10,321 nucleotides of DNA from Bondarzewia mesenterica (GCA_004802705.1 SGPL01000856.1:1-10321), one strand, 5' to 3'; shown: positions 1 through 6,890, counted from the stretch's first letter. Made by a program: numbers and translations. The notes: generated by a model not told the origin, from the letters alone.

Positions 1-1572
1 CGAGGTCCGTCACAACCAAAATGATATTATTCTGCCTCACCGTGCAAGTTTGTTGGACACTCTCTGCTCTCTGTAGATATCTCTCAGTGATCCACCTCTT
101 CATGCAACATTTTCGGAGTGTTCTTCAAGAATGACCAGCATACATGCAGACGGAAAGCGGTCATGCGGACAAAACTACTTTCATCACCCGCCCCGATTCT
201 GGTCAAGTCCTATGGGGACATTTCCGCGAAGAGACGTCTTCACCATCCCACCTGTTCGACATCACCGAGCCAGGTGCAATATCTCATCCTTTTACCTCTT
301 TCTTTTGACTCGTATACTTCTCATTTCGTTCTTACTTAAGTGTAGGATCCGGCCATTTCAAGTATGGCCTCCAAAATCCGCATGTTGGAGATTGTCATCC
401 TAACACTTCATATCACTGGGGGAGTGCCGACTGCGTCGGCGCATACCTTGCTTGCAAATTTTGCTGCCCTTTTTTTGGGTTTATTCAGCAGTCCGATGAG
501 TGTAATTGGCATTCTTAGTTGGTCGGTAGGGAAGTCAACGAAATATGGCTGGGAAGCGTGAATTTGTTTTGTAATATGTGGACGAGAAGCAGCAGTGAAG
601 CAAAAAAAATGTTTAGTAATACATGGAGGTCAAGTACCGGTGAAGCGAAAACTTGTTTAGTAATACACGGAGGTGGAGCGTAATTGCCGTCGGTAGGGAA
701 GTGAAGGAAACATGGCCGTGAAATGTTTTGTGGTCGTATAATGTGATCTTTTTGATGGAGGTGGGTGTCGTTCGAGGATAGAAATCGTCGTCGCACTATC
801 TCGCAGTCACGGTCGAGACACAATTTGCCTGTTGAGAAATTTCGACGAGGAGATATTCATGGTGTCGCACGAAGCAGCTGTAATGCAAGAAGACGACCGG
901 CTGACGAGAGAGGATGAGAGTACAAAGAATTGGTACCGAAAAATGAACTTACCGTGCGTTTAAAAACACAATCTAATGTGTAAACAAACCACTGATAAAT
1001 TTCTTCCTGTCGAAAGGGTTTGAAATTGATGACGAAGGTTTAGCAGTAGCAACAAACGGAGCAATGGAGAGAACGAGCGGAGGTGAGATCCAGTAAGCGA
1101 GCAGTTATCAGCAGAAGCGAAACAGATGACAGCGATCGATACGACGGTCATTGACAGACCAATCAAACTTCATTTGTTAAATACAGCCCGCAGCGGCCTA
1201 GCCTCAACTCCCGCATACGCGTCAGCGTCAGCGAAACCGAAAAAAAACCAGAGAACCACATACACGCCAGCGTTAGCGGAAACAATAAGAATGACGCAAC
1301 AGTGATGACTCAGTCGAACACGGCAAACCCCGGTTGAACGGACGACGCCACAATTTAGACCCCTGGAAGACCTTGCAAGCAAGGTAATATGAATAAGTAA
1401 CGAAGCCTCGAGGCCTGGGGCTGTGTACTTAAGCTCCTCGTCTTCTGACAGATATTGATACATCGTGTTTAGACGTTCGTTTACACTAGGGTAATCGACC
1501 GCACCGCTACTCGGCGATGGCTTGCCCGCTGCAGGTGACTTAGCAAGTTTCCTTGTTCCCCGGACGTGTTCG
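1..1572. other. Upstream gene-poor region, no supported gene
   Basis: I found no gene that can be supported here. Only short open frames occur on either strand, without recognisable motifs or convincing splice chains. The stretch holds a degenerate tandem repeat cluster (502-747, listed separately). It also holds a 10-bp palindrome GCCTCGAGGC (1405-1414) and a short inverted repeat CCTTGC-AA-GCAAGG (1371-1384). A minus-strand open frame over 1170-1682 has no ATG near its beginning and no family resemblance. A small ATG-initiated hydrophobic frame at 364-561 (65 aa) is too short to believe. Part of this stretch may belong to the retroelement's 5' end, because the left boundary of that element is not defined. 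Confidence 0.6.
502..747. repeat. Degenerate nested tandem repeats
   Basis: Two copies of a roughly 36-bp unit lie about 45 bp apart at 595-630 and 640-674. They share a 20-bp core (611-630 and 655-674) with a single mismatch. A more diverged third copy seems to precede them at about 552-594 (GAAGCGTGAATTTGTTTTG...). An outer pair surrounds them: the 13-mer TCGGTAGGGAAGT occurs exactly at 523-535 and 690-702, each followed by a similar ATGG-containing stretch ending near TAATRTG. The pattern suggests at least two rounds of local duplication. No coding function is evident. Confidence 0.6.
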
Positions 1573-1644
1573 GAGTGCGGCGCGCACGACTGTGAGGACC
1601 GACGCGTTCGAGATGAGTGCGGCGCGCACGACTGCGGGGACCGA
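1573..1644. repeat. Tandem 30-bp repeat, 42-bp period, in element leader
   Basis: Two 30-bp copies at 1573-1602 and 1615-1644 differ at two positions, both transitions. Each begins GAGTGCGGCGCGCACGACTG. They lie upstream of the gag-like ORF and may belong to the 5' non-coding region of the retroelement or to flanking DNA. On the minus strand they would encode a 14-residue repeat, but that frame has no convincing gene. Confidence 0.7.
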
Positions 1645-1740
1645 GTATGGAGTACGCTTAGGGGCCGTGGCAGATTTGTCACGAATGGTCCCTGAGCGGT
1701 GTCTGTTCCAACTCCGGCGAGAGGGATAGTCGAGCGAATA

Positions 1741-1755
1741 GGAGTACGCTACTCC
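1741..1755. repeat. Perfect short inverted repeat in gag leader
   Basis: The sequence GGAGTACGCTACTCC has a six-base perfect stem (GGAGTA/TACTCC) around a CGC centre. A related GGAGTACGCTTA sits about 90 bp upstream at 1649-1660. It could be an RNA hairpin in the leader or a recombinase-binding arm, but nothing in the sequence decides between these. Confidence 0.45.
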
Positions 1756-1756
1756 T

Positions 1757-1847
1757 TAGCTCACGCCCTCATCTCGCCAGGTCCGTATTGTGTCTATTTT
1801 GCTGGCCTGCGAGGCTCACAGATAGCTCACGTCCTCATCTTGCCAGG
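1757..1847. repeat. Pair of 25-bp direct repeats just upstream of gag
   Basis: Copies at 1757-1781 and 1823-1847 begin TAGCTCACG and end GCCAGG. They differ at only two positions, both C in the first copy and T in the second. They are 66 bp apart and end 54 bp before the gag ATG. This is the kind of leader or promoter repeat expected in a retroelement 5' region. No copy was seen downstream of the recombinase, so they are not obviously terminal repeats. Confidence 0.7.
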
Positions 1848-1901
1848 CAGATTTTATTTCGCTAAAATAGTCGTTCAAACTCTCATCTTCCGATCAATTC
1901 A

Positions 1902-3140
1902 ATGTCACTCGATGGCTCGTCAACACAGTCGTCTGTCAGCCAGACTCAGGGGTCAGTCCCAAGCCAGTCCCCATTCCTCACCAAGGTGTCGAAAGACTGC
2001 GAGGCTGTTGTCGAGCAGTTCCGACTCGCCCATACCACCAAGTCACAAGCCGCGCGGCAGCTTCTCGGAAAACTCTCGAGCAAGCCGGATGACGAGTTCC
2101 GCGACACCGAGCCTATTAGTGAGGATGAGCGGTGGGCAGCCTACGATGACTACTTCGAGCAGCTCGAGGGGATCGATGCGGATAGGAGGGTTGTCGGAGA
2201 TGAGTCCGGCAGACCAGCAGCAGACAACGGCAGTGTTGGCGCAGGGGACCGAGGAAACCGAGCGGTGCGCGAGGCGTCCAACCCTCTTGGAGAGGCTCAG
2301 CCTCGCTCCCCTTCCCTCAAGCGGCGCAGAACCGATGATGAGGAGTCCGGAGAGCGCACCGAGTCTCCCAAGCGTCCCATCAACCCCACGCTCTTCCCTT
2401 TCGGACAGGATGTCGTCTCCGCTCCCCTTGACGAGGAGCTTAGGCTCACACTCGAGCTTAAAGCCAACTACGTGCGAGACGTCAAGTTTGTCAAAAGTGA
2501 GATCGCCTCTCAGCCTGACTTGCCCGACATCCCCCCGGCCGTATGGGACGACCTTATCAGAAGTGCCTACGTCGANTTNGACAAAATCGTCACTTCNCAC
2601 TACACGCTTGAAGGGGATCCGCGCGAGGCGCGGCAGCTTGGAGATTTCGAGGTCATTTCAGCAGGTTCNTCGCGACCCAAGCGAGCAGTCTCCTCNCAGG
2701 CCGACTGGTCCCTTGCCTGGAACAANTACAAGCANGGGGTGCTCTACCTCTACCGACACCGAGGACTCGAGCTGCAGGCTTACGAGGAGTACATTCTNGG
2801 ACAGTTCACNGCNACCAGTGCNGANACNGTCATNAATTTNGACAAGGCCGTCCGNAGTAGGGTTGGCAGNCAGAATAATGTCAAGCTCTCCGACTTCGGA
2901 AAATTCAATGACCTGTTCACNTCGCAAATCGTCATCCCTGCATCGAGAGGTCAATCTTCGGTTGGNGNNCCTAAAGCGCGAGGTGGAAAATCTCGAGCGA
3001 GNGAGAAAGAGATTTGCCTCACCTGGAATAGAGATGGGCGATGCAATTGGGAGAATTGCAAGTTCAAGCATATCTGCTCCGAGTGCAGGTCTCCAGCACA
3101 CCCCCGCGCTGATTGTCCACGAAGCGCCACACGCAAGTAA
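1902..3140 (+). CDS. Gag-like nucleocapsid protein with two zinc fingers
   Basis: Likely the structural, RNA-binding protein of the retroelement, 412 aa. The first ATG of the frame is at 1902. The N-terminal half is rich in Ser, Asp and Glu, with a probable helical segment at residues 25-60. The C-terminus carries two zinc-binding motifs. One is CCCH-like (C372-x8-C381-x4-C386-x3-H390). It is followed directly by a retroviral-type CCHC knuckle (C392-x2-C395-x4-H400-x4-C405). Such cysteine motifs are known for gag proteins that bind genomic RNA. The ORF overlaps the RT ORF by 107 nt in a different frame. Twenty-two ambiguous bases lie between 2576 and 3002, and 21 of them are at third codon positions of this frame, which supports the frame as the translated one. 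No protease motif was seen. The central region matched nothing I recognise. Confidence 0.9.
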   Translation: MSLDGSSTQSSVSQTQGSVPSQSPFLTKVSKDCEAVVEQFRLAHTTKSQAARQLLGKLSSKPDDEFRDTEPISEDERWAAYDDYFEQLEGIDADRRVVGDESGRPAADNGSVGAGDRGNRAVREASNPLGEAQPRSPSLKRRRTDDEESGERTESPKRPINPTLFPFGQDVVSAPLDEELRLTLELKANYVRDVKFVKSEIASQPDLPDIPPAVWDDLIRSAYVXXDKIVTXHYTLEGDPREARQLGDFEVISAGXSRPKRAVSXQADWSLAWNXYKXGVLYLYRHRGLELQAYEEYIXGQFXXTSXXXVXNXDKAVXSRVGXQNNVKLSDFGKFNDLFXSQIVIPASRGQSSVXXPKARGGKSRAXEKEICLTWNRDGRCNWENCKFKHICSECRSPAHPRADCPRSATRK

Positions 3141-4950
3141 GCCACCTCGTTTCTTGCGAGGGTTTTTGTGGTCCGGAGATCAGAAACCGGTTACACCATC
3201 TGCGTCTGCAACTGAGGTGGCAGCTCCACTTCCTTCTGTCCCAGACCACTTCTTGCATGATGAAACTTCTTGGCGCACTATCCAGGACAATCCCGAGTTA
3301 TTCAAGATTGTGACAACGGTCAATGTTGACCGTTTCGAGTATCTGCTGCGAGATCACCCTAACCCGGCGTTCGTGCAGTCAGTTGTGAGGGGGCTGCGCA
3401 TAGGATTCTGGCCATGTGCGGAGGGACCGGGCGAGGGCTATCCTGAGTCATGGGATGAATCCCGAGACTCATTCACGCCGGAGGGCCTAGCGTTCGTCAA
3501 AGAGCAATGTAGGCAGGAAGAGCAGCTAGGTCGGTTTTCAGCTCCGTTCAAGGATCTGTTACCAGGGATGTACAGCATGCCCATCCACGCGGTGCCCAAG
3601 CCGCACACGGATTCCTTCCGGATGGTTGTCGACCACTCAGCAGGCAACTATTCTTTGAATTCGCTCATTGACCGTGACGCAGTTGGCATGCGTTTAGACA
3701 ATGTTCAAGACCTTGCGTGCAACTTGCTATCTTCTCGCTCAGAGGTTGGCGATGCACCTATCTGGCTTTTCAAGTCGGATGTCTCCCAGGCATATCGTCG
3801 GCTTCCTATGCACCCACTGTGGCAAATCAAGCAGATTGTTACAGTCGACGGCGAGCGCCGAGTGGACCGGTATAATAATTTTGGGGACCGCGCTGGAGGT
3901 TTTATATGGTGCTCCTTCTTCGGCCTCGTTCTTTGGATCGCGATCAACATCCGAAGAATTCTGGAGCTGCTGGCCTATGTAGATGACACCTTCGGTCACG
4001 ACGTGCAGGCTGAGCTTGTCTGCTACAAGCCATACGACGCTTATTACCCCGCAAAGCAGGTCTGTCTTCTAGAGTTATGGGACTTTCTTGGCATCCCGCA
4101 TGAGAAGAAGAAGCAGGAGTTCGGGAGGGCGCTCACGATTATTGGGTTTCATGTTGATGCTCAGGCTATGACTATCTCGTTAGACCCTGAGGCTCGGCGA
4201 AAGCTGATCGACACGGTCCGTTCATTTGTGCATGATGCTCCGAAGCGGCGTCGCAAGCTTGTGGAGTGGCTTAGAGTCTTAGGCTACGCGAATTGGGGCC
4301 TTAATGTCACTCCGTTGCTGCGACCAGCGTTGCAGTCTGCTTGGGAGAAAACTCGGGGTAAGAAGCTTATCCGCGCAGGCGTGGCCATTAATAAGGAGGT
4401 CACTCGAGACCTTCTTTGGTTCGCGAAAATGTTCGAGCAGTCAAATGGGATTGTCATCTTGCAGGCCCGTGATTGGAGCCCAGAGGACGCGGACTTAGTG
4501 TTGTACACTGATGCCTCCTTGTCGGGATTAGGCTTTTGGTGCCCGCTTCGGTGGGAAGGCTTCATGAGCCCCTTGCCTTCACCCCCTCAAGACACGGAGA
4601 CCATTTTCTGGTTCGAAGCGTTAACCGTGCTCTCAGCTCTTATTTATGCCACGACGCTTGACCCCCCGCCAACTACTCTTGCCATATTCACCGACAACCT
4701 GAACACAGTTCAGATTTTCGAATCCATGTCGGCACATGGAGCTTACAACCTTATTCTGTTATCAGCCATTGAGCAACTGATTAAGTATCGTATCGATCTG
4801 CGAGTTCTACACATCGCTGGTGACATCAATGTTGTCGCTGATTCACTATCTCGAGGACTGATGGCAACAGCGCTCCGATATGCTCCAGGATTGCATATCT
4901 CTCCCTTCATACCCCCACGAGATGCGCTGGGGGCTGCTTGGATATGTTAG
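3034..4950 (+). CDS. Reverse transcriptase-RNase H polyprotein (DIRS/Ngaro type)
   Basis: Makes cDNA from element RNA and degrades the RNA template. From the ATG at 3034 the product is 638 aa. The RT domain spans roughly residues 90-370, with the first catalytic Asp in SDVSQAYRRL (D249) and the YVDD box at 315-318. The RNase H domain follows at about 485-610, with the expected acidic set: D493 (LYTDAS), E528 (WFEAL), D554 (FTDN) and D603 (VADSLSRG). The frame is open far upstream, to 1699, across the whole of gag. The start is therefore uncertain: the ATG at 3034 is the only Met shortly before the RT domain, but a +1 frameshift from gag is also possible. No methyltransferase, protease or DDE integrase is visible. 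The stop overlaps the recombinase start by 7 nt. Confidence 0.92.
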   Translation: MGDAIGRIASSSISAPSAGLQHTPALIVHEAPHASKPPRFLRGFLWSGDQKPVTPSASATEVAAPLPSVPDHFLHDETSWRTIQDNPELFKIVTTVNVDRFEYLLRDHPNPAFVQSVVRGLRIGFWPCAEGPGEGYPESWDESRDSFTPEGLAFVKEQCRQEEQLGRFSAPFKDLLPGMYSMPIHAVPKPHTDSFRMVVDHSAGNYSLNSLIDRDAVGMRLDNVQDLACNLLSSRSEVGDAPIWLFKSDVSQAYRRLPMHPLWQIKQIVTVDGERRVDRYNNFGDRAGGFIWCSFFGLVLWIAINIRRILELLAYVDDTFGHDVQAELVCYKPYDAYYPAKQVCLLELWDFLGIPHEKKKQEFGRALTIIGFHVDAQAMTISLDPEARRKLIDTVRSFVHDAPKRRRKLVEWLRVLGYANWGLNVTPLLRPALQSAWEKTRGKKLIRAGVAINKEVTRDLLWFAKMFEQSNGIVILQARDWSPEDADLVLYTDASLSGLGFWCPLRWEGFMSPLPSPPQDTETIFWFEALTVLSALIYATTLDPPPTTLAIFTDNLNTVQIFESMSAHGAYNLILLSAIEQLIKYRIDLRVLHIAGDINVVADSLSRGLMATALRYAPGLHISPFIPPRDALGAAWIC

Positions 4951-5951
4951 AGATTGACGGTACGTCACGGCAACCGGCAAGGTCACCGTGGACGTACGAG
5001 CGCCTCGTCCGTGAGCGCGCTATCGCACTTGGTTCTGATCTCGACAAATCTACCCGTGCTTCATACAATTCTCATCTCCAATCCTACCTTACTTTTTGCA
5101 AGATGCATGCATTTCCGATAGCCCCTTCTGAGGACACGCTATCCTTCTACGTTGTCTACATGTCCCACCACATCCAGCCAGATTCAGTTGCTACTTATTT
5201 ATCAGGCATCTGCAATCGCTTGCAACCATTCTTTCCACATGTTCGGCACACCCGTGCTGCTCCGCTTGTTTCTCGCACTCTCGCTGGATGTCTCAAGCTC
5301 TACAAAACTCCTACCAATCGCAAAAGACCACTTTCAGTCGAGGATCTGTTCTATGTTACTTCATTGTGCCCTCACCCTTCTCATGACGACAAACTTTTCC
5401 ATGCTTTACTTCACTGTGGTTTCTTTGCGTTGCACAGGCTTGGAGAACTAGTTATGCCAGATCGCGTAGCCCTCCGAGACTGGAGGAAAGTTATTAAGCG
5501 TTCATCAGTCACGGCTTATGCATCCGGTTTCGGATACCATTTGCCATATCACAAAGGCGACCGATTCTTCGAGGGCAGTACTATCATAATTTTGTCACAA
5601 GACGAGGCCGATCCTCTCCCCGTCTTCAATGCTTACCTGTCCTCCCGTGACTCCCTCTTTCGCCTCCGTCCTGCGCTATGGCTTACTTCCGCTGGAACCC
5701 CACCAACGCGAGCGTGGTTTTTGCGCCACTTGCGTGCTATTTTTCCCACTGACATTGCGGGCCATTCCCTGCGCTCTGGTGATGCGACGCATTTCGCTGC
5801 AGCTGGTTGGCCCGACGAGCGCATACAGGCACTCGGCCGCTGGACATCGCAAGCCTTCAAGACCTACATTCGTAAAAATCCCGTTATTTTGCAGGCTCTT
5901 GTTCACGGTCGGACAATTGCTGAGCGTGACTCCGCACGACTCCCGCAGTGA
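4944..5951 (+). CDS. Tyrosine recombinase of the retroelement
   Basis: Integrates the circular cDNA by site-specific-type strand exchange. The product is 335 aa, with an N-terminal SAM-like core-binding region (about residues 15-130) and a C-terminal catalytic domain. The catalytic set is visible: R165 in LHRLGEL, K204 in PYHKGDR, H274-x-x-R277 in GHSLRSGD, W300 in LGRWTS (the H/W position) and the nucleophile Y308 in KTYIRKNP. The ATG at 4944 lies inside the string ATGTTAG, whose last three bases are the stop of the RT ORF, suggesting coupled termination and reinitiation. No frameshift or stop interrupts the frame. The family assignment is secure; membership in the Ngaro group rather than another YR clade rests on the missing methyltransferase. 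Confidence 0.93.
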   Translation: MLEIDGTSRQPARSPWTYERLVRERAIALGSDLDKSTRASYNSHLQSYLTFCKMHAFPIAPSEDTLSFYVVYMSHHIQPDSVATYLSGICNRLQPFFPHVRHTRAAPLVSRTLAGCLKLYKTPTNRKRPLSVEDLFYVTSLCPHPSHDDKLFHALLHCGFFALHRLGELVMPDRVALRDWRKVIKRSSVTAYASGFGYHLPYHKGDRFFEGSTIIILSQDEADPLPVFNAYLSSRDSLFRLRPALWLTSAGTPPTRAWFLRHLRAIFPTDIAGHSLRSGDATHFAAAGWPDERIQALGRWTSQAFKTYIRKNPVILQALVHGRTIAERDSARLPQ

Positions 5952-6117
5952 CCCTATCATCACATCTTCACCACCATCCCTCCCCACCTCACGTTCTACA
6001 TATACGGTTACGTGGTGGTCCCTGTCTTGTAGTTGTGCGCTCGCTGGCCGTGGTTGATCACTTGTCGCTCGGTTTTGATTGCGTTTCGTTGGGGCAATAC
6101 ACGCGCTCGTTTCGGAA

Positions 6118-6132
6118 GGCGCCTCTGGCGCC
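6118..6132. repeat. Short GC-rich hairpin in element 3' region
   Basis: GGCGCC-TCT-GGCGCC forms a perfect six-base stem with a three-base loop. It follows the recombinase stop by about 165 nt. It could be an RNA structure of the 3' untranslated region or part of the terminal repeats; the sequence does not decide. Confidence 0.4.
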
Positions 6133-6187
6133 GTATTTGCCTATATTTGCTGGTGTTAGCTGGGAGCGGCTAAGGTGCGAGTCGATT

Positions 6188-6220
6188 AACACCAAAATAA
6201 GGGTGTTCTAGGGTGTTCTC
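6188..6220. repeat. Inverted repeat plus tandem decamer, possible element end
   Basis: AACACC at 6188-6193 is the reverse complement of GGTGTT at 6202-6207. The decamer GGGTGTTCTA (6201-6210) is repeated at once as GGGTGTTCTC (6211-6220). Together they make a compact repeated structure after the recombinase ORF, where Ngaro elements carry their downstream repeats. The assignment as an element end is inference. Confidence 0.35.
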
Positions 6221-6287
6221 GTCGGACGGAGGCATAAGTGAGCCTGTTTTCCGGAAGTTTTGAAAAGGGACTCGGCTTCATGAACTT

Positions 6288-6315
6288 AAATATTTTATAT
6301 AATAATATATATAAT
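6288..6315. other. AT-only tract
   Basis: A 28-bp run composed only of A and T, in sharp contrast to the GC-richer element to its left. It may mark the return to host intergenic DNA or a promoter-proximal tract, but it lies about 575 bp from the transporter ATG, so a TATA role is doubtful. Confidence 0.4.
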
Positions 6316-6890
6316 GCATGTACAGGGGCAATGTGCACGTGCATATTTTATCATACATAACTCATACACAGCCACCAAATGGATTGACGGTATTGTGTAC
6401 GTCATCAGAGGCAAAATCGTCGCGGAGCTCGGAAAATATGTGCTGACAAGTAGAAAATATTGGATCATTATTTATGCTCGGATCATATCTTTGTCTAGTT
6501 CACGTTTTCGCAAGGTAAGTGTGCTCAGACTTTATTCAGAGTTCTCCTCAGAAGGGCGTTTTTTTAGATGAAAAATGCCTGAATCTGATGAGCATAATGT
6601 GCGGAGATATCTGTACTGAATGGGAGTCGATTTTTGTCAGGCCCGTACGCTTCCCGTTCGGCGTGCGGGGTCGGCGACCAGCGTCAGCCGGATAGAGGAG
6701 CGTCCGTTTGGTTTTGCCGGCGGCCTCCGTTGTCCCACCTTACTCCTCGAATCTCAGTCAGCGGTAAGTCCAAGCATGGTGTGTAGTATGCGATTTGTGA
6801 GAACCCGCCGCTTGTGGGTTAGAAAAGGGCCAGCAGCAGATAAGAACTGTGCATCCATCGCCCCACTTGTCGCGATCCCTTCCACGAGTT

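Larger units (their letters stand above)
1573..6220 (+). mobile_element. Ngaro-like (DIRS-order) tyrosine-recombinase retrotransposon
   Basis: Three overlapping plus-strand ORFs give the order gag, RT-RNase H, tyrosine recombinase (1902-5951). This is the gene order of DIRS-order retrotransposons, which integrate with a tyrosine recombinase rather than a DDE integrase. In the established classification, DIRS and PAT groups carry a methyltransferase domain and Ngaro elements lack it; here RNase H is followed directly by the recombinase, so I infer Ngaro-like. The outer coordinates are estimates: the left edge is set at the first repeat of the leader and the right edge at a tandem decamer after the recombinase. 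I could not identify the A1/B1-A2/B2 split direct repeats that would fix the ends. All three frames are open and catalytic residues are present, so the copy is structurally intact at the coding level. It lies about 0.9 kb upstream of a host transporter gene. Confidence 0.85.
5952..6890. other. Element 3' non-coding region and transporter upstream region
   Basis: No gene is supported here. The first 300 bp or so are GC-richer and hold small inverted repeats (6118-6132, 6188-6206) and a tandem decamer (6201-6220), probably belonging to the retroelement 3' end. Then the sequence turns AT-rich at 6288-6315. A perfect palindrome TGCACGTGCA containing a CACGTG E-box core is at 6334-6343. A consensus donor GTAAGT at 6764 may mark a 5' UTR intron of the transporter, with CAG candidates near 6833-6838. 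An 85-codon ATG frame at 6314-6571 has no recognisable features and is not called. Confidence 0.6.

Noticed and set aside
364..561. 65-aa ATG frame with a signal-peptide-like hydrophobic start
   Set aside because: Short, no homology recognised, and no splice partner; one such frame is expected by chance in this length.
515..823. 102-codon minus-strand frame
   Set aside because: Covers the degenerate tandem repeats and has low-complexity hydrophobic content without any motif.
1170..1682. 170-codon minus-strand open frame with a repeated QSCAPHS segment
   Set aside because: The frame starts on GTG, its only internal ATG is far inside, an in-frame TAG bounds it upstream, and no domain is recognised. 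It is antisense to the repeat-rich leader, so the repeated peptide is explained by the DNA repeat.
2043..3101. Two long minus-strand frames opposite gag
   Set aside because: They mirror the GC-rich codon usage of gag; the Ns fall on gag third positions, which supports the plus frame.
1902..5951. Classical LTR retrotransposon (Gypsy or Copia) or Crypton DNA transposon
   Set aside because: No protease or DDE integrase and no LTRs were seen, while RT-RNase H is followed by a tyrosine recombinase; Cryptons have the recombinase but no RT.
6314..6571. 85-codon ATG frame containing a GTAAGT donor-like site
   Set aside because: AT-rich composition, no domain, no plausible next exon; treated as intergenic.
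6849..6890. Transporter start at 6849, giving 14 more residues
   Set aside because: The codon at 6849 is GTG; the first in-frame ATG is 6891, with G at -3.
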